A DNA stretch of 33,982 nucleotides from Thermoguttaceae bacterium. Lineage in GTDB: Bacteria; Planctomycetota; Planctomycetia; Pirellulales; Thermoguttaceae. Made by a program: the position numbers and the translations under genes. The notes beneath the pieces were generated by a model. That model did not search any database. It saw only the letters and a list, made by a program, of their open reading frames with translations, and had not been told where the DNA came from. Shown here one piece after another: positions 7,497-15,841 of the stretch; the first letter of the stretch is position 1, and the number at the start of each line of letters is the position of its first letter. The DNA is taken from the NCBI GenBank assembly GCA_017407125.1, contig JAFQXE010000027.1, forward strand, positions 1 through 33,982, read 5' to 3'.

Positions 7497-9035
7497 ATGG
7501 AAAACGTAATTCGATATGCCAAGAAATACTACTTTTGGCCTGTTTGCCTGATCGCCCTGGGATTGGCTCTTTTTATCTGGAGTTCTTCGACGGGAGCTCT
7601 GGATAAGGATTTTACCTCGAACGAGTCCAAATACATACAGAGTAAAACCAGCGTTGACAACATTCCTTCCAATCCGCCTAATGAAAAAGCAATTAAAGCG
7701 GTTGAACGCAAAAAAATCACGTTGATGCACAATGTTTATAATGCGTGGGAATTGCTTTACAACAGACAAAACGAACACAATCAATGGCCCGAGATTTTTA
7801 TTAATGAACGTCAGGTTGACTTCAATGTCGACAAAATCAGCGGCGAAGGCGCTGAACAGTATCGTTATCGTATAGTTGAAGAATTCAAAAAGATGGTTGA
7901 AACGATTCATCCGATTTCCGAACGAGACAAAAACGGCGTTTCAATTGACGATGAAATTGGTCGCGTTACAGCCAATATGGACTCTGCAACTGCAGAATTG
8001 GCAAATGCCGTTTCTGAGACTGAAAAAGAAGCGAATGTTTCAACGACTAAAAAAGAGCTGGTCGCTTGGGCTGAAAAAGATATTGACGATTTGATTGAAA
8101 CCCATTTTTCCTGGCAGCGAATTCCTACCACGCTTCAAATTCGCGTTGCTCAGGAAGACTTCTGGATTTTCAAAAATATTATTGACGCTATCAAAACTCT
8201 TAACGAAGGCGTAGATAATCGAAGCGCCGCCTCGCTTAAAGAGATTCGCTCTCTTCTGATTGCCAGCGACGCGGTTGAAAAATTTCAGGCGCGTCAGGAA
8301 ACCGGATTCTTTAACGAAAAGACTTTTTCCAAAACTGGATCCGGAGGCGACGACGATATGAGAGAAGGTTCCGAAGCAGGCGAATCCGGAACGGATTCTT
8401 CTGCCGGAGGAGAAGGCGGAGAGGCTTTGAAAAAAGAGTTTCGGGAACTTTACAATTTCCGTTATGTTGATAAAAATGGGAAAGGACTTACTGCTGAGCA
8501 GTACAATGCCAGTATTAACTATTCTTCTGCCGGAATTAACGTCAGCAAAACCAGAAACATTCCGGTATATATGTCGCTGGTAATTAAACAGAATCGACTT
8601 TCCGATTTGATGTCGTATCTTACCAATGCTGAAAAACCGGTTAGCATTAAACTGGTTTTGATCAATCCGGGACAGGGATGGACGCCTTCGTTTGATTTCT
8701 CCCGATTTGAAGATGCAAGCGCTGACGGCGAAGGCGGCGAAGGCGGAGAAGGCGTTTCCCGCGGTCGCGCGCCAGTCGGAAAAGCTTCCCGCGGTCGTGG
8801 ACAGAAAAATAATGAACGTCTTTCCTCAAGCAATGAGAATTCAAAATTGAACAGTGACGAAATCGTAGTTGACATCTATGGAATAATCAGTCTGTTTAAC
8901 GCTCCGTCGCCGGACATGTTTCCTGACATGGCGGAAGAGTTAAACAATTCTGACAACGCCGATGCAGAAAACAACGCAGACGAATCAGACGACGAAAACG
9001 CCGCTGACGACGAGAATAACGAAGACGCCGAATAA
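7497..9035 (+). CDS. Single-pass membrane protein, possibly PilO-like, pilM cluster
   Basis: 512 residues, not assignable to a named family by eye. A short cytoplasmic N-terminus is followed by one transmembrane helix at about 11-30 (FWPVCLIALGLALFIW), and the rest should be periplasmic. Residues about 150-190 are helical and charged. A Gly/Glu/Ser-rich linker occurs at about 280-305. The segment around 350-385 (VYMSLVIKQNRLSDLMSYL, then AEKPVSIKLVLI) has the alternation of a ferredoxin-like PilO/GspM module. The tail from about 485 is very acidic (Asp/Asn/Glu). The gene lies 58 bases after the PilM-like gene, with AAGGA upstream, so co-transcription is likely. The role as a pilus alignment-complex component is inference from position and topology. 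Confidence 0.75.
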   Translation: MENVIRYAKKYYFWPVCLIALGLALFIWSSSTGALDKDFTSNESKYIQSKTSVDNIPSNPPNEKAIKAVERKKITLMHNVYNAWELLYNRQNEHNQWPEIFINERQVDFNVDKISGEGAEQYRYRIVEEFKKMVETIHPISERDKNGVSIDDEIGRVTANMDSATAELANAVSETEKEANVSTTKKELVAWAEKDIDDLIETHFSWQRIPTTLQIRVAQEDFWIFKNIIDAIKTLNEGVDNRSAASLKEIRSLLIASDAVEKFQARQETGFFNEKTFSKTGSGGDDDMREGSEAGESGTDSSAGGEGGEALKKEFRELYNFRYVDKNGKGLTAEQYNASINYSSAGINVSKTRNIPVYMSLVIKQNRLSDLMSYLTNAEKPVSIKLVLINPGQGWTPSFDFSRFEDASADGEGGEGGEGVSRGRAPVGKASRGRGQKNNERLSSSNENSKLNSDEIVVDIYGIISLFNAPSPDMFPDMAEELNNSDNADAENNADESDDENAADDENNEDAE

Positions 9036-9103
9036 TCTCAGCAAATCAATAATTTGCTGTATTTCATTTTTAGACATAAGGTTTTTAACAGGTTTTAAGA
9101 ATC

Positions 9104-10840
9104 ATGCGTTTTAATAAGGATTCATTGAAAAACTTTATTGTGGATCACACCGAAAAAGTCATTTTTGGTTTTTTCGTGTTGGGGTTTCTCTTCATGATTT
9201 GGGGCGGTTTTTCACTTAAACCGTTATCAATTACAACGTCCCAGTTTGAAGACAGTATTAAAAGAGGAAGACAAAAGCTGGACGCTTCCATGCCGGACGT
9301 TGCCCATTATACATCCATTGATTACGAAAAAGAGGCTGATTTATCTGCCAAACCCATCTCTCCGAAAGCGTTATCGTTACTTGAATTGAATACCGATTTT
9401 CGGCATCCGATAGCTCAGCCGCAGGTTAAAAGAACTCAACCGCCAGTTTTGACTGTTACAGAGCTTCAAGTCAGTTCCGGAGTTGGATTCAGCCCGGACA
9501 TTCGCAACGATGTCGGCTCTCCTTCTCGAACGGGACAGAATTCCGGCAAGACGCAGCAGCTGAAACTCAACCCTGGCGTTCGCTGGGTTGTTGTAACAGC
9601 TCTTATTCCCAACCTTGAACAGGAAAAGAAATTCTATGAAACGTTTAAAAACTCTGATGTAAAATATCCAGAATCAGACCGTCCGTCGTATTATTCTTAC
9701 TATATAGAACGAGAAGAAATAACCAGCGCCGGCTCGCAAGGCTGGAAACCGTTGGACGTTAAAGAATCGGTTATTATCAACAGACGTTACAGTAACGGCG
9801 GCGGAGCTGAAGTCGTTGAACAGGAATTTCTTACTGCTCAACCAACTCCGGTTGCTTCTTCTGCAAAAGATCCCGCTCAGCCGGACGCAAACGCTCGACC
9901 GGTTCCTGTTCCGGTTCCGATGGCAATGCACTTGATGAATTTGTCAAAACATCAATGGGGAGCGGATTGCGCTCATTTGCCTGAGATTCCTTTAATTGCA
10001 ATTGCTTCCCGAAACGACGAAATGACGATGGATGACGAGCTGGGAACCCAGGTCATGCCGGCTGAAGACGCCGGTCACGAAAAGGTCCAGCAGATTCCGA
10101 CTTATAAATTGTTCCGATTCTTTGATACAAGAGTCGAAGGAGGGAAAAAATATCGTTACCGAGTTAAGCTGGTTTTGAGAAACCCGAACTATAACGTTAA
10201 ATCGGAATACGTAGAAAACGAATCGATGACTGTCAATCCGTTCATTGAAGGCGATTGGAGTCAGGCGTCTCCGATTGCGGAAGTTCCACATGATACGCGT
10301 TTGTATTGCATTGGTTTCAGGGGAGAGCGTTCTCCTCAAGGCGGCGCTCCAAAACTTGACGATTACGCCGGACCTTCCGGTCAGCTGTTGATTTTGAAGT
10401 TTGACGAAATCAAGGGCTTGGAAATTTCAAAACGACTCAATAAAGACAATACGCTGCCAGGAATGGTTTTGAATTTCTATAACACAGATTTTGATAATTT
10501 GTCTGACGATTTCCGGGATCAGTCAAGCGTTGCAAACTTTATTACCAATGACGTTATTTTGGATTTTTCCAGCAAGACGAAGCAATCGGGAACGTTATTT
10601 AGAGGGCTTCCAACCCCGCCGGTGCGCACTTTGTTAATGTCGAAAGACGGTTCGATTTTTGTTCAAGCTGAAGATAAAGACAAGCCAGAGGTCTATTTGA
10701 AGTCAAACAAACCCGTTATAGAATCGACGCCTTCAAACTATGGCAGAGGCGGACAGATGGATGACGACAGATCCGGCGGGCGTCAAACGCCTAAACGAAA
10801 TACAAAGCCGACTTCTGGCGATCATGGTATTTTTGAATGA
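9104..10840 (+). CDS. Single-pass membrane protein of the pilM cluster, unknown function
   Basis: 578 residues. One transmembrane helix at about 18-38 (FGFFVLGFLFMIWGGF) follows a basic N-terminus; the remainder is predicted to be periplasmic. Proline-rich linkers occur near 105-150 and 245-270. A beta-rich region around 335-375 reads FFDTRVEGGKKYRYRVKLVL then RNPNYN, resembling an Ig/fibronectin-like strand pattern. The tail (about 545-578) is Gly/Arg/Asp-rich. The gene is 68 bases after the preceding one and shares its N-terminal helix layout, so both probably belong to one complex. There is no convincing Shine-Dalgarno; the ATG is chosen because the transmembrane helix follows directly. 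I know of no characterised homologue. Confidence 0.72.
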   Translation: MRFNKDSLKNFIVDHTEKVIFGFFVLGFLFMIWGGFSLKPLSITTSQFEDSIKRGRQKLDASMPDVAHYTSIDYEKEADLSAKPISPKALSLLELNTDFRHPIAQPQVKRTQPPVLTVTELQVSSGVGFSPDIRNDVGSPSRTGQNSGKTQQLKLNPGVRWVVVTALIPNLEQEKKFYETFKNSDVKYPESDRPSYYSYYIEREEITSAGSQGWKPLDVKESVIINRRYSNGGGAEVVEQEFLTAQPTPVASSAKDPAQPDANARPVPVPVPMAMHLMNLSKHQWGADCAHLPEIPLIAIASRNDEMTMDDELGTQVMPAEDAGHEKVQQIPTYKLFRFFDTRVEGGKKYRYRVKLVLRNPNYNVKSEYVENESMTVNPFIEGDWSQASPIAEVPHDTRLYCIGFRGERSPQGGAPKLDDYAGPSGQLLILKFDEIKGLEISKRLNKDNTLPGMVLNFYNTDFDNLSDDFRDQSSVANFITNDVILDFSSKTKQSGTLFRGLPTPPVRTLLMSKDGSIFVQAEDKDKPEVYLKSNKPVIESTPSNYGRGGQMDDDRSGGRQTPKRNTKPTSGDHGIFE

Positions 10841-10886
10841 TTTTCATTCAACTTCGACGTTTAAAACAAACGTTGAACAGGCAAAT

Positions 10887-10923
10887 GCCGCTTCTCACGT
10901 TCAGGAGAAACGTCAGAGGCGGC
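10887..10923 (+). terminator. Imperfect hairpin between pilM-cluster genes
   Basis: GCCGCTTCTCACGTT pairs with AACGTCAGAGGCGGC around a seven-base loop, with one wobble and one mismatch; a short T run (TTTG TTTTTG) follows near 10935. It may be an attenuator between the 9104-10840 and 11004-12842 genes rather than a full terminator. Confidence 0.45.
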
Positions 10924-11003
10924 TTGGTCTGCTTTGTTTTTGAATGCACACGCAGCGTTGAATATTTGTATTATTTATTTTTCAAGTTTTAAAAGAGGTT
11001 ATC

Positions 11004-12842
11004 ATGGATTTTAATTTTGGCAACAATAACGACCCCAATAAACCGGAGGAAGAAAACAACAGTCCGTTTTCTTTTAATCTGGATGATAACGGCGCTGATA
11101 CAGATGACAGCGTTGCGGACAACGCCTCGCCTTTTGATTGGACGCCGGATCAAACTTCGGATTCTAACGAATCAAATGAAGGCGATATAGATTATGATAA
11201 TATTTTTAGTGACGACGCTAAAGAAGAATCGCCTCAATTTGAGCCGGATATTCCAGTCGAGTCTCCGGAAGAAGTTATATCGGACTCAGTGGAAAACGTT
11301 TCTGAGACCAGTTCAGAAGAAACCGCGGCTGAGGTAGCAGACGATCTGTTTGGAGAACCGTCTGAAGACGCTCCTGAAGAAGCTGCTTTTGAAGAACCAT
11401 CTGAAGACGTTTCTGAAGAAACAGCTTTTGATGAAGAACCGTCTGAAGACGCTCCTGAATCAGACGCATTTGAAGAACAGTCTGAAGACGTTTCTGAAGC
11501 AGACGTCTTTGAAGAACCGTCTGAAGACGCAACTGAAGGAGACGTTCAAATGAACAATTTTGAAGAAACAAAGCCCGCTCCGGCAGCGTTGGATAAAAGA
11601 GTTCGCACTCCTGATGGAGAGCAGGAATACCTGCTTAGCGAACTGATTGACGTTGAAACAGGCGAGCCTCTTGACCTGACGTCGCTCATTCCGGAAGAGC
11701 TCCTGACAGCTTCGACTGACGAAGCGGCAGGCGGCTTTTCATTGGGCGCTCCCCAAACGACGGCAAGTGGATTTGATATGTCTGCTGGCAGCGAATCGAC
11801 GCCGTCTACCAAACGCAGGCGACCAGTTCGACCTAAGACCGAGAAAAAGAAGGTCAGTACAGGGAAGTTTATTTTAGAGATTGTTGGCGGCGGTCTTTTG
11901 GCGTTTATTCTGTTCCCGTACATTATGGTGCTTATCGAGGTGACGACTGGCGCACAGTCTAACATTCCAATTCCCGCGCCGGGCATCAAGTCAACTTACA
12001 AGTACATTCCTGAATGGTGGCCGGAATGGGCAATGTTTGTCTTCCCAGGCAGAACAACGGACGCCGCAGCCGACGCTCCTGCTGATAAACCCGCAGACAA
12101 TCCTGCTCCCGCTGTTCCAGAAGAAAACGCCAACCCGGCAGACGACGCTGCCGCTGACGAGGAAGCTCCCGCAGACGATGCCGCGGCAGCAGACGACGGC
12201 TCTTTTGATCCAGACGCCTGGGCAAATGACGGAGCTGAAAACGCCGCTGAGATTAAAGACGTTCTGGCTGACGACGAACCAACTGACGAACCAGCTGAAC
12301 CGGGGGTAGTCAACGCGCCTCAATACGCGTCTGCTGACGTTAGCGAAGCTGTCGCAAACGTCGGAGCCGCGTTTAAGGAGGCTAAAAAGATTGACGATAC
12401 TGTTTACGCCGCGTTGAACGACATGGCGGAAAAGTCTACATTTGTCGATACAAGCGCCGTAGACGATCAGCTCAAAGACGCGATGACCAAAGTCCGCGCC
12501 GCGATGACCAATTTCGGAACGAAAGCGAGTTTGGCTTCAGCGCTGTCTGAAAAGTGGGCGGCTCGCGCCGAAGACGAATCTGACAATGCCGGCGTTATGT
12601 TTGTAGGCTCTTTGACAGACGTGTCCGAACGAGACGGTTATCAGATCAATACGATTACCGTTGATGGTCAAGACGGCTCTGTTGAGGTGGTCGGACTTCG
12701 TAAAATCAAGCCAGTCGCTGGCGATAAAGTTGTCGTTTGCGGCAAACGTATTGCCGACCCGGAAAAGAATCTGGGCGGATTTACCAGCAACGGGCTGCCC
12801 GTAATCTGGGGTGGAATCGTCATCAAGGCGGAAAACAAATAG
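11004..12842 (+). CDS. Acidic single-pass membrane protein with 13-residue repeats
   Basis: 612 residues, extremely acidic. Residues 1-110 are Asp/Asn/Glu/Ser-rich and disordered-looking. About 117-181 holds five copies of a 13-residue unit of the form EPSEDxxEExxFE (DNA 11354-11547). A Lys/Arg patch (about 270-288, TKRRRPVRPKTEKKK) precedes one transmembrane helix at about 292-315 (FILEIVGGGLLAFILFPYI). An Ala/Asp/Pro-rich linker runs 350-430, and a compact C-terminal domain (about 530-612) contains GSLTDVSERDGYQINTITV and PVAGDKVVVCGKR, possibly a small beta-barrel. The N-terminus is therefore cytoplasmic and the C-terminus periplasmic. AGAGG lies shortly before the ATG. It closes the PilM-like run; function unknown. 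Confidence 0.75.
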   Translation: MDFNFGNNNDPNKPEEENNSPFSFNLDDNGADTDDSVADNASPFDWTPDQTSDSNESNEGDIDYDNIFSDDAKEESPQFEPDIPVESPEEVISDSVENVSETSSEETAAEVADDLFGEPSEDAPEEAAFEEPSEDVSEETAFDEEPSEDAPESDAFEEQSEDVSEADVFEEPSEDATEGDVQMNNFEETKPAPAALDKRVRTPDGEQEYLLSELIDVETGEPLDLTSLIPEELLTASTDEAAGGFSLGAPQTTASGFDMSAGSESTPSTKRRRPVRPKTEKKKVSTGKFILEIVGGGLLAFILFPYIMVLIEVTTGAQSNIPIPAPGIKSTYKYIPEWWPEWAMFVFPGRTTDAAADAPADKPADNPAPAVPEENANPADDAAADEEAPADDAAAADDGSFDPDAWANDGAENAAEIKDVLADDEPTDEPAEPGVVNAPQYASADVSEAVANVGAAFKEAKKIDDTVYAALNDMAEKSTFVDTSAVDDQLKDAMTKVRAAMTNFGTKASLASALSEKWAARAEDESDNAGVMFVGSLTDVSERDGYQINTITVDGQDGSVEVVGLRKIKPVAGDKVVVCGKRIADPEKNLGGFTSNGLPVIWGGIVIKAENK

Positions 12843-12867
12843 TTTTTGCCAACAACTCATTATATTT

Positions 12868-12893
12868 GCTGCGTTCTGTTTTTAGAACGCAGC
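12868..12893 (+). terminator. Hairpin downstream of the pilM-like cluster
   Basis: A perfect 10-bp stem, GCTGCGTTCT with AGAACGCAGC, has a GTTTTT loop. No U tract follows directly. A second, weaker GCGCGA/TCGCGC hairpin follows near 12924-12940. The pair probably ends the cluster transcript. Confidence 0.55.
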
Positions 12894-13029
12894 GATTAGA
12901 ACGTTCATAACTAACACGTTTTTGCGCGAGCGCTTTTCGCGCTTTATGAGTCGACGACAATGATTCTTTTAGAATTGTTGCTTGTTGATTCGATATTACC
13001 CAACAACCCTTATTAGCATGGAGAAAGCT

Positions 13030-13182
13030 ATGAAAAAAGAATTGAAAAAGGCGTTAAAGGACGCTGCCAAGGAAACTCTGAAAAAGGAATTGAAGAAAAC
13101 GACAAAGAAAGAAGTGAAAAAAGCAGTTAAAACTGCAAAGAAAAAGGCAGTGAAGAAGACGATGAAAAAAGCGTTAAAATAG
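13030..13182 (+). CDS. Lysine-rich 50-residue peptide, histone H1-like
   Basis: 50 residues, nearly half Lys, the rest mainly Ala, Thr, Glu and Leu, arranged as KKA, KKE and KKT steps (for example KKAVKTAKKKAVKKTMKKAL). The composition and 7-to-10-residue rhythm resemble the DNA-binding tails of bacterial histone H1-like proteins, so nucleoid binding is plausible but unproven; an amphipathic basic helix is also possible. The start at 13030 is favoured because GGAG lies six bases upstream; an ATG at 13018 and a TTG at 12982 have no such site. It follows the acidic membrane protein gene by 187 bases with hairpins between, so it is probably a separate unit. The terminator at 13304-13336 lies downstream. 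Confidence 0.7.
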   Translation: MKKELKKALKDAAKETLKKELKKTTKKEVKKAVKTAKKKAVKKTMKKALK

Positions 13183-13303
13183 TCGCGCTTACGATTGTCT
13201 GATTTGCAATAATCCTGCATTTAATCAGATACTAAATCTGTTTGGATTTTAATAACGGACTTTTAAAACCGTTTGTCAAAAATATTGACTCATCTGTCAA
13301 TCG

Positions 13304-13336
13304 AGCGCCTGTTAGCCTAATTGTCCAACAGGCGCT
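13304..13336 (+). terminator. Terminator-like hairpin
   Basis: AGCGCCTGTT (13304-13313) pairs perfectly with AACAGGCGCT (13327-13336) around a 13-base loop; T-rich sequence follows (GCTTTTTGTTTC at 13350). It lies between the lysine-rich peptide and the CPBP protease. The rest of the 327-base gap 13183-13509 holds only the promoter at 13475-13502. Confidence 0.65.
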
Positions 13337-13474
13337 TGTTTGTAGATGAGCTTTTTGTTTCTTTCGTTCTTTTTAATCCCGAATTCCAATTAATAATCAA
13401 ATAGCGTCTTATATTTGCAATTATCTGAACGCCAGTTTCCAATGTTGCGGTTCCTAAAGCGCTTGCGCCCCCTG

Positions 13475-13502
13475 TTGCTAAACTTGGGAATCCATATATA
13501 AT
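13475..13502 (+). promoter_or_regulatory. Promoter placed for a leaderless mRNA
   Basis: TTGCTA (13475-13480), a 16-bp spacer and a perfect TATAAT (13497-13502). The ATG of the protease gene is at 13510, only seven bases past the -10, so transcription would begin at or within a base of the start codon. No Shine-Dalgarno sequence exists between them. Confidence 0.5.
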
Positions 13503-13509
13503 AATATAT

Positions 13510-14400
13510 ATGAATTCGATATTGATAAAGATTCTGTCGTGGTGGATTCCAAAACGTCGTTATTCCATGTGGCATTGCAACGTTTTGGAATTGCTCGTTG
13601 CAGCATGGTTATTCATGTTTTTGCCATCGCTTACGTATCCGATTCTGTTCTCAACTCCATGTTCTCCTGAAGAACAGAGCAAATTAGACATTCCTCAAAC
13701 GTTTACGACAGAGATATTTCCCAAAAACAGACCTGACGAATCGCACCCGGTTTTAAGGCTGGTTCAAACAAAGAACAGGGCGTTTATCCTAATGGGGTTT
13801 TATATGGCGTGCATTCTGGCTCCGATGAACGAGGAATTGCTCTTTCGAGCCGGGCTTCAGAACTGTCTTCAAGGCGTTTTAACAAAGCTGTTTAAAAAGC
13901 GTCAAAATTTATCTGTCGAAACCTGCCGTTGGCTGATTTCAACTATAAGCATTGTTTTGCCTGCTTTGTTTTTTGCTTTGATTCATTATCGAACAGAAGA
14001 AATGGCAAACGCATCCATTGAAAGCGTTATTCGAAGCATAACCAACGCTTGCGTTGCCTGGACGCTGTTTCCGATTATTTGTTATTCATACCTTTTCTTT
14101 GTTCGGCGATTGCGCGCGCGCGACTTGTTTGGAACCTGGCGAGAGGCGCCCGAGCTGGCGTTGTTCGGCGTAAAATGGATTTGGATTCTTATTCCTTCGT
14201 ATGCATTATCATTTATTTTGGTTTTGATTCGTATTATAACCAATACGCATTTTCTTCCAGATCCATTTTGTCTTATTCCTCTTGCTCTTGTATTTGGATT
14301 TTTATATTATAGAACGCAGTCGATTCTTCCGACTATTGTTTTACATATATTATTTAACTTTACCAGTCTTTGTCTGACGCTACTTCCATTGTTCCTATGA
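13510..14400 (+). CDS. CPBP (CAAX/Abi-type) intramembrane metalloprotease family protein
   Basis: 296 residues with about six to eight hydrophobic helices. The three family motifs are present: EExxxR as NEELLFR (Glu108, Glu109, Arg113), FxxxH as FFALIH (His159), and HxxxN as HILFN (His279, Asn283). Members are glutamate-type membrane proteases related to Rce1; in bacteria their substrates are mostly unknown, some acting in bacteriocin immunity or protein maturation. The long loop between helices at about 50-85 is unusual in size. Its stop codon overlaps the start of the next gene (ATGA at 14397-14400), so the two are translationally coupled. It may be translated from a leaderless mRNA. Confidence 0.9.
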   Translation: MNSILIKILSWWIPKRRYSMWHCNVLELLVAAWLFMFLPSLTYPILFSTPCSPEEQSKLDIPQTFTTEIFPKNRPDESHPVLRLVQTKNRAFILMGFYMACILAPMNEELLFRAGLQNCLQGVLTKLFKKRQNLSVETCRWLISTISIVLPALFFALIHYRTEEMANASIESVIRSITNACVAWTLFPIICYSYLFFVRRLRARDLFGTWREAPELALFGVKWIWILIPSYALSFILVLIRIITNTHFLPDPFCLIPLALVFGFLYYRTQSILPTIVLHILFNFTSLCLTLLPLFL

Positions 14401-15410
14401 AATACCTTGTAACGGGTCCCGGTGGATTTCTGGGACGTCATATTGTCGAAAAACTGCTCGCGCGCGGCGATTCCGTTCGCGGTTTTGCCCGACGTCCACA
14501 GCCAGAACTTGAAGCGCGCGGACTGGAAATGCGCTTAGGCGATTTATCGGATTCCGCTGCGGTATTAGACGCCTGCAACGGCGTGGACGCAGTATTTCAC
14601 GTTGCCGCGATTGCGGGAATCGGGGCGAACTGGAATCGATACTATTTAACCAATGTTGTCGGGACGGAAAACGTTCTCAACGGCTGTCTGAAATCCAACG
14701 TTAGCAGAATGGTTTATACGTCCAGTCCAAGCGTTGTTTTTACAAATTATTCTCTGGAAAACGTTGACGAATCGACGCCGTATCCCAAGTCCTTTAACGC
14801 TCATTACCCTCGCAGCAAGGCGATGGCGGAACAGAAAACTCTGGCGTTCAACGGGCGTCAGACTGCTGACGGGCAGACGCTGTCCACCTGCGCTTTGCGC
14901 CCGCATCTGATTTGGGGTCCAGGCGACCACAATCTCATTCCTCGTTTGATTCAGCGAGCCAAAGCGGGAATTCTGCGCCGCGTTGGAGAAGGAAAGAATC
15001 TTGTCGACACCACCTACGTTGAAAACGCCGCTGACGGACACATTGCCGCCATGGACGCTATGCTTTCCGGGGCAAAGTCGATTCCTGCCGGAAAAGCGTA
15101 TTTTTTGTCACAGGATGATCCCGTCAACTGCTGGGGCTGGATTGATCAGTTGCTGGACATTTACCATCTGCCGCCGGTTAAAAAAGCGATGTCGTTTTCT
15201 GCCGCTTACGCTATTGGCGCGGTATACGATTTTATCTGGTCGCTTATCGGGCGAGAAGCTGACCCGCCAATGTCAAAATTCCTCGCCGTTCAGCTGTCGG
15301 TGAGCAACTATTTCAACATTTCCGCCGCCAAACGAGATTTCGGATACAATCCGAAAATCAGCAACGACGAAGGCATGAAACGTATGGCGGAAGAAGCGGA
15401 TAAGAAATAA
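14397..15410 (+). CDS. NAD-dependent epimerase/dehydratase (3-beta-HSD-like SDR)
   Basis: 337 residues, extended short-chain dehydrogenase/reductase. The cofactor loop TGPGGFLG is at 6-13 and the catalytic YPRSK at 137-141 (Tyr137, Lys141), with TSSPSV (108-113) carrying the active-site Ser. The later part (AYFLSQDDPVNCWGWIDQLL, about 233-252) resembles the 3-beta-hydroxysteroid dehydrogenase/isomerase and sterol-dehydrogenase branch. Substrate cannot be told from sequence: a sugar nucleotide or an isoprenoid/sterol-like alcohol are both possible. The ATG is fixed by the ATGA overlap with the CPBP protease gene and by the Rossmann N-terminus; in-frame upstream codons would lie inside the protease gene. 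A hairpin at 15435-15470 follows the stop. Confidence 0.88.
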   Translation: MKYLVTGPGGFLGRHIVEKLLARGDSVRGFARRPQPELEARGLEMRLGDLSDSAAVLDACNGVDAVFHVAAIAGIGANWNRYYLTNVVGTENVLNGCLKSNVSRMVYTSSPSVVFTNYSLENVDESTPYPKSFNAHYPRSKAMAEQKTLAFNGRQTADGQTLSTCALRPHLIWGPGDHNLIPRLIQRAKAGILRRVGEGKNLVDTTYVENAADGHIAAMDAMLSGAKSIPAGKAYFLSQDDPVNCWGWIDQLLDIYHLPPVKKAMSFSAAYAIGAVYDFIWSLIGREADPPMSKFLAVQLSVSNYFNISAAKRDFGYNPKISNDEGMKRMAEEADKK

Positions 15411-15434
15411 ACGTCTCAATAGTCAAGAATGAAT

Positions 15435-15470
15435 CGAAGACGGTAACGAAGCGACCATTACCGTCTTTCG
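15435..15470. terminator. Bidirectional hairpin between convergent genes
   Basis: CGAAGACGGTAA (15435-15446) pairs with TTACCGTCTTTCG (15458-15470), one base bulged. It separates the epimerase gene from the oppositely oriented DUF378 gene and could terminate both. The core CGGTAACGAAGCGACC also occurs, as its complement, in the right arm of the cruciform at 17829-17974. Confidence 0.6.
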
Positions 15471-15512
15471 ATGTTCAACGCAATTGACGTTCTTTGCGTT
15501 CTGAATGAATCG

Positions 15513-15740
15513 CTAAACGTATTTTTCCGAGTCGGAAATGCCCAGCATTTCCGGCATTGCGGCGGTAACGCCCAAAGCGCCCAATCCAACGAGAATGTAA
15601 ATCGTTCGGGTCAAAAACGAGTTGTCGCCGAATATGTAGCTTACCAGATTGAAGTCGAAAAGACCGACCAATCCCCAGTTCAGACCGCCGATAATCAACA
15701 GCAGCAGTCCCGTAAATTTCAGTACTGTATTGGAATTCAT
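15513..15740 (-). CDS. DUF378 family small membrane protein
   Basis: 75 residues with two hydrophobic helices. The N-terminal pattern LLLIIGGLNWGLVGLF (13-28) followed by FNLVSYIFG and a second helix TIYILVGLGAL is the signature of DUF378, a family of small two-helix inner-membrane proteins of unknown function found in many bacteria. AGGAG lies about eight bases before the ATG, one of the clearer ribosome sites here. The gene points toward the epimerase gene, and its promoter is probably in the gap before the glycosidase gene. It is probably monocistronic. Confidence 0.88.
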   Translation of the reverse strand: MNSNTVLKFTGLLLLIIGGLNWGLVGLFDFNLVSYIFGDNSFLTRTIYILVGLGALGVTAAMPEMLGISDSEKYV

Positions 15741-15790
15741 GAATCTGTCTCCTAAAAAAACGGGTTACGAATAAAACTCTTACTGGGGTT

Positions 15791-15818
15791 ATTATACGCA
15801 GCCCGTAAAGTCGAAACA
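15791..15818 (-). promoter_or_regulatory. Putative promoter of the DUF378 gene
   Basis: Read on the minus strand, a perfect TATAAT lies at 15796-15791, with a weak -35 TGTTTC at 15818-15813 and 16-bp spacing. The transcript would have a leader of about 45 bases including the AGGAG site. Confidence 0.4.
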
Positions 15819-15841
15819 GATTCTATTCATCGTCTCAAACG

